The notes under the pieces were generated by a model, which had not been told where the DNA came from, did no database searches, and worked only from the letters and a program-made list of their open reading frames with translations. Made by a program: the position numbers and the translations under genes. A DNA stretch of 64,000 nucleotides from Candidatus Poseidoniales archaeon (GTDB lineage: Archaea; Thermoplasmatota; Poseidoniia; Poseidoniales; Thalassarchaeaceae): the NCBI GenBank assembly GCA_012960975.1, contig DUAE01000030.1, positions 50,360-114,359 of the forward strand. Direction: 5' to 3'. This document shows positions 62,693-64,000 of this stretch, one piece after another. Position 1 is the stretch's first letter. Each line of letters begins with the position of its first letter.

Positions 62693-64000
62693 TCCTTGAC
62701 CGAACAACAGAAATCCCCGATGGGAATATTGTTCCTCGTTGTTCTGGTCGACATGATTGGCTTCACAATAGTAATCCCATTCTTGACCTACTTCGTTCAG
62801 GATCTTGCTGCCGCGGAAGGCATCATGGATGTTGGTAAACGCGATCTTTGGGTGGGCATTGTCATCGCCACCTACTCTCTAGCCCAGTTCATTTTCACCC
62901 CTGTACTTGGCTCTCTCAGTGACAGAATAGGGCGCAGACCTATCCTGATGTTTGGGCTTTTCTCAAACACAGTCTTCTTCACTGTTTTCGGGCTTTCTCG
63001 AAGTTTGTCCATGGCGCTCATAGCACGCTTTCTAGCCGGCGCCGGTAACGGAAACATCGCCGTAGCTCGAGCCTACATCGGCGATATCAGCGAACCCGAG
63101 ATGATTGCACGCAGGATGGGTATGATTGGGGCCGCCTTCGGACTCGGATTCATGATTGGTCCGTTCATCGGAGGGCTCCTTTCCGACCCGGCCAACAGCA
63201 TCGGCGCGCCGTTTGATGGACAACTCTGGATAGACAACCCATATCTACTCCCGTGCTTGTTTTCCAGCACTCTTTCACTGGTTTCACTAACTCTCGCTAT
63301 TACCCGACTCCCTGAAACTCTGCCGCCCGATTCTCGAAGTTCCTCAGATGGCTCTTTGTTCAGCGGAATGGGGGGGATGATGACTAACCTCGTCAAGGTC
63401 ATGAAGTTCCCAACAGTATCTACATTAATTTCGATAAATTTTCTATTCATGGTGGGATTCAGCATGATGCACGGGACGTTTATCCTGTTTACATCGATGG
63501 CCCCCGCTGACGGTGGGCTTGGCTGGAGCGAGCTTGACAACGGCTGGATATTCGCCTTCATTGGACTCCTGGGTGTAATAATCCAAGGAGGGCTCATCGG
63601 TCCACTGTCTGACAAGTTCTCCATGACCCATCTGATGATTGTAGGAACGCTCCTATGCGGCGTTGGGATAGCCAGCATTCCGTATGTTCAGCATGATATA
63701 AGTTGGCTAATTTTCGCATCATCCGCAGGTCTAGCGATAGGTAACGGGCTATTCTCGCCGACCCAGTCCTCGGTGCTAACTTTTGAGGCAAAGTCACTGG
63801 GTTACGAACTCGGGATGGTCATGGGGGCGCAGGAAGGATTTGGTGCTCTAGCGCGTATCATCGGCCCGCTGTTTGCCGCCTACTTGTGGTCTCGTACCGT
63901 CCAAGGAACTGGCCTATGGACCTATCACACTAGCTTCAGAGTAGCAGGGATCATATTTGTCCTAGCCATACTGCTCCAACTCCGATTGAGATTGAATGAC
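62690..64000 (+). CDS. Major facilitator superfamily drug/solute transporter (runs off right edge)
   Basis: Open at the window end, so missing from the ORF track; translated by hand, 437 codons present. N-terminal helix GILFLVVLVDMIGFTIVIPF, then the MFS signature GSLSDRIGRRPILM between helices 2 and 3, and many further helices (ARFLAGAGNGNIAVARAYIGD; FAFIGLLGVIIQGGLIGPLSD). This is the TetA-like drug:H+ antiporter (DHA1) layout with 12 helices expected; the end appears close but is not reached. The coding sequence looks GC-richer than most neighbours (one 60-base line near 63121 is clearly above half GC), consistent with transfer or strong expression. Confidence 0.9.
   Translation, partial: MSLTEQQKSPMGILFLVVLVDMIGFTIVIPFLTYFVQDLAAAEGIMDVGKRDLWVGIVIATYSLAQFIFTPVLGSLSDRIGRRPILMFGLFSNTVFFTVFGLSRSLSMALIARFLAGAGNGNIAVARAYIGDISEPEMIARRMGMIGAAFGLGFMIGPFIGGLLSDPANSIGAPFDGQLWIDNPYLLPCLFSSTLSLVSLTLAITRLPETLPPDSRSSSDGSLFSGMGGMMTNLVKVMKFPTVSTLISINFLFMVGFSMMHGTFILFTSMAPADGGLGWSELDNGWIFAFIGLLGVIIQGGLIGPLSDKFSMTHLMIVGTLLCGVGIASIPYVQHDISWLIFASSAGLAIGNGLFSPTQSSVLTFEAKSLGYELGMVMGAQEGFGALARIIGPLFAAYLWSRTVQGTGLWTYHTSFRVAGIIFVLAILLQLRLRLND

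Overview
The window is a dense stretch of an archaeal chromosome, most likely from a planktonic marine euryarchaeon of the Marine Group II type (Candidatus Poseidoniia, Thermoplasmata side). Direct evidence for Archaea is the ribosomal order eL18-uL13-uS9-RpoN, transcription factor B, RNA polymerase subunit P, DNA topoisomerase VI A and B, an RFC-type clamp loader gene, a split GMP synthase glutaminase, diphthine synthase (Dph5) and a Trm5-like tRNA methyltransferase. The Marine Group II assignment is inference. It rests on moderate-to-low GC, very large calcium-repeat surface proteins, a B12-dependent ribonucleotide reductase and a beta-oxidation operon alongside bacterial-type genes (NAD-dependent DNA ligase, PanD, RlmH, a PlsC-type acyltransferase).

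Layout. 1-2820 (minus): translation and RNA polymerase operon, then tRNA-Pro, then the N-terminal part of LigA running off the left edge. 2969-10912: a 2.6-kaa surface protein with thrombospondin-type-3-like calcium repeats and an embedded cupredoxin. 11058-15621: PanD, RlmH, two small unknowns, cob(I)alamin adenosyltransferase, a NUDIX protein, a DHH phosphoesterase and a small membrane protein. 15734-19111: an unusual 1125-aa RG-rich helical protein ending in a PIN nuclease domain. 19094-27305 (minus): a seven-gene lipid operon (thiolase, 3-hydroxyacyl-CoA dehydrogenase/enoyl-CoA hydratase fusion, acyl-CoA dehydrogenase, alpha/beta hydrolase, acyl-CoA-binding protein, DUF4442 hotdog protein, nitronate-monooxygenase-like flavoprotein) behind a promoter with matched inverted repeats. 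27555-30573: DEAD-box helicase, isocitrate dehydrogenase, OsmC. 30751-43710: class II ribonucleotide reductase, a HEAT-like unknown, TFB, a domain-permuted aconitase-family enzyme, a flavin-binding PNPOx-like protein, topoisomerase VI B and A, and a membrane protein. 43798-49615: a winged-helix regulator and a second giant surface protein with a VWA domain lying between propeller-like repeats. 49730-55267: YbjN/DUF2299-like protein, acyltransferase, HIT protein, a degenerate SdhA-like flavoprotein and a membrane protein. 55373-64000: tRNA-Arg, tRNA-Asp, RFC-like, RpoP, GuaAA, MscS, Trm5, Dph5, a 565-aa unknown and an MFS transporter running off the right edge.

How the parts fit. The lipid operon would hydrolyse esters, bind acyl-CoA and shorten it to acetyl-CoA; isocitrate dehydrogenase next door belongs to the cycle that burns it. 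The adenosyltransferase makes the adenosylcobalamin that the class II ribonucleotide reductase needs. Several genes serve translation fidelity (Trm5, Dph5, RlmH, three tRNAs). The genome is tightly packed: convergent genes abut or overlap by a few bases, co-directional genes overlap at ATGA/TGATG junctions, and strong GGAGG ribosome-binding sites fix several starts. No gap between genes exceeds about 300 bases. No CRISPR array, rRNA, insertion sequence or integrase was seen. I see no clear new multi-gene defence-type system; the strongest candidates for undescribed biology are the PIN protein, the cupredoxin-bearing surface giant, the VWA giant, the permuted aconitase-family enzyme and the lipid operon with its operator-like repeats.
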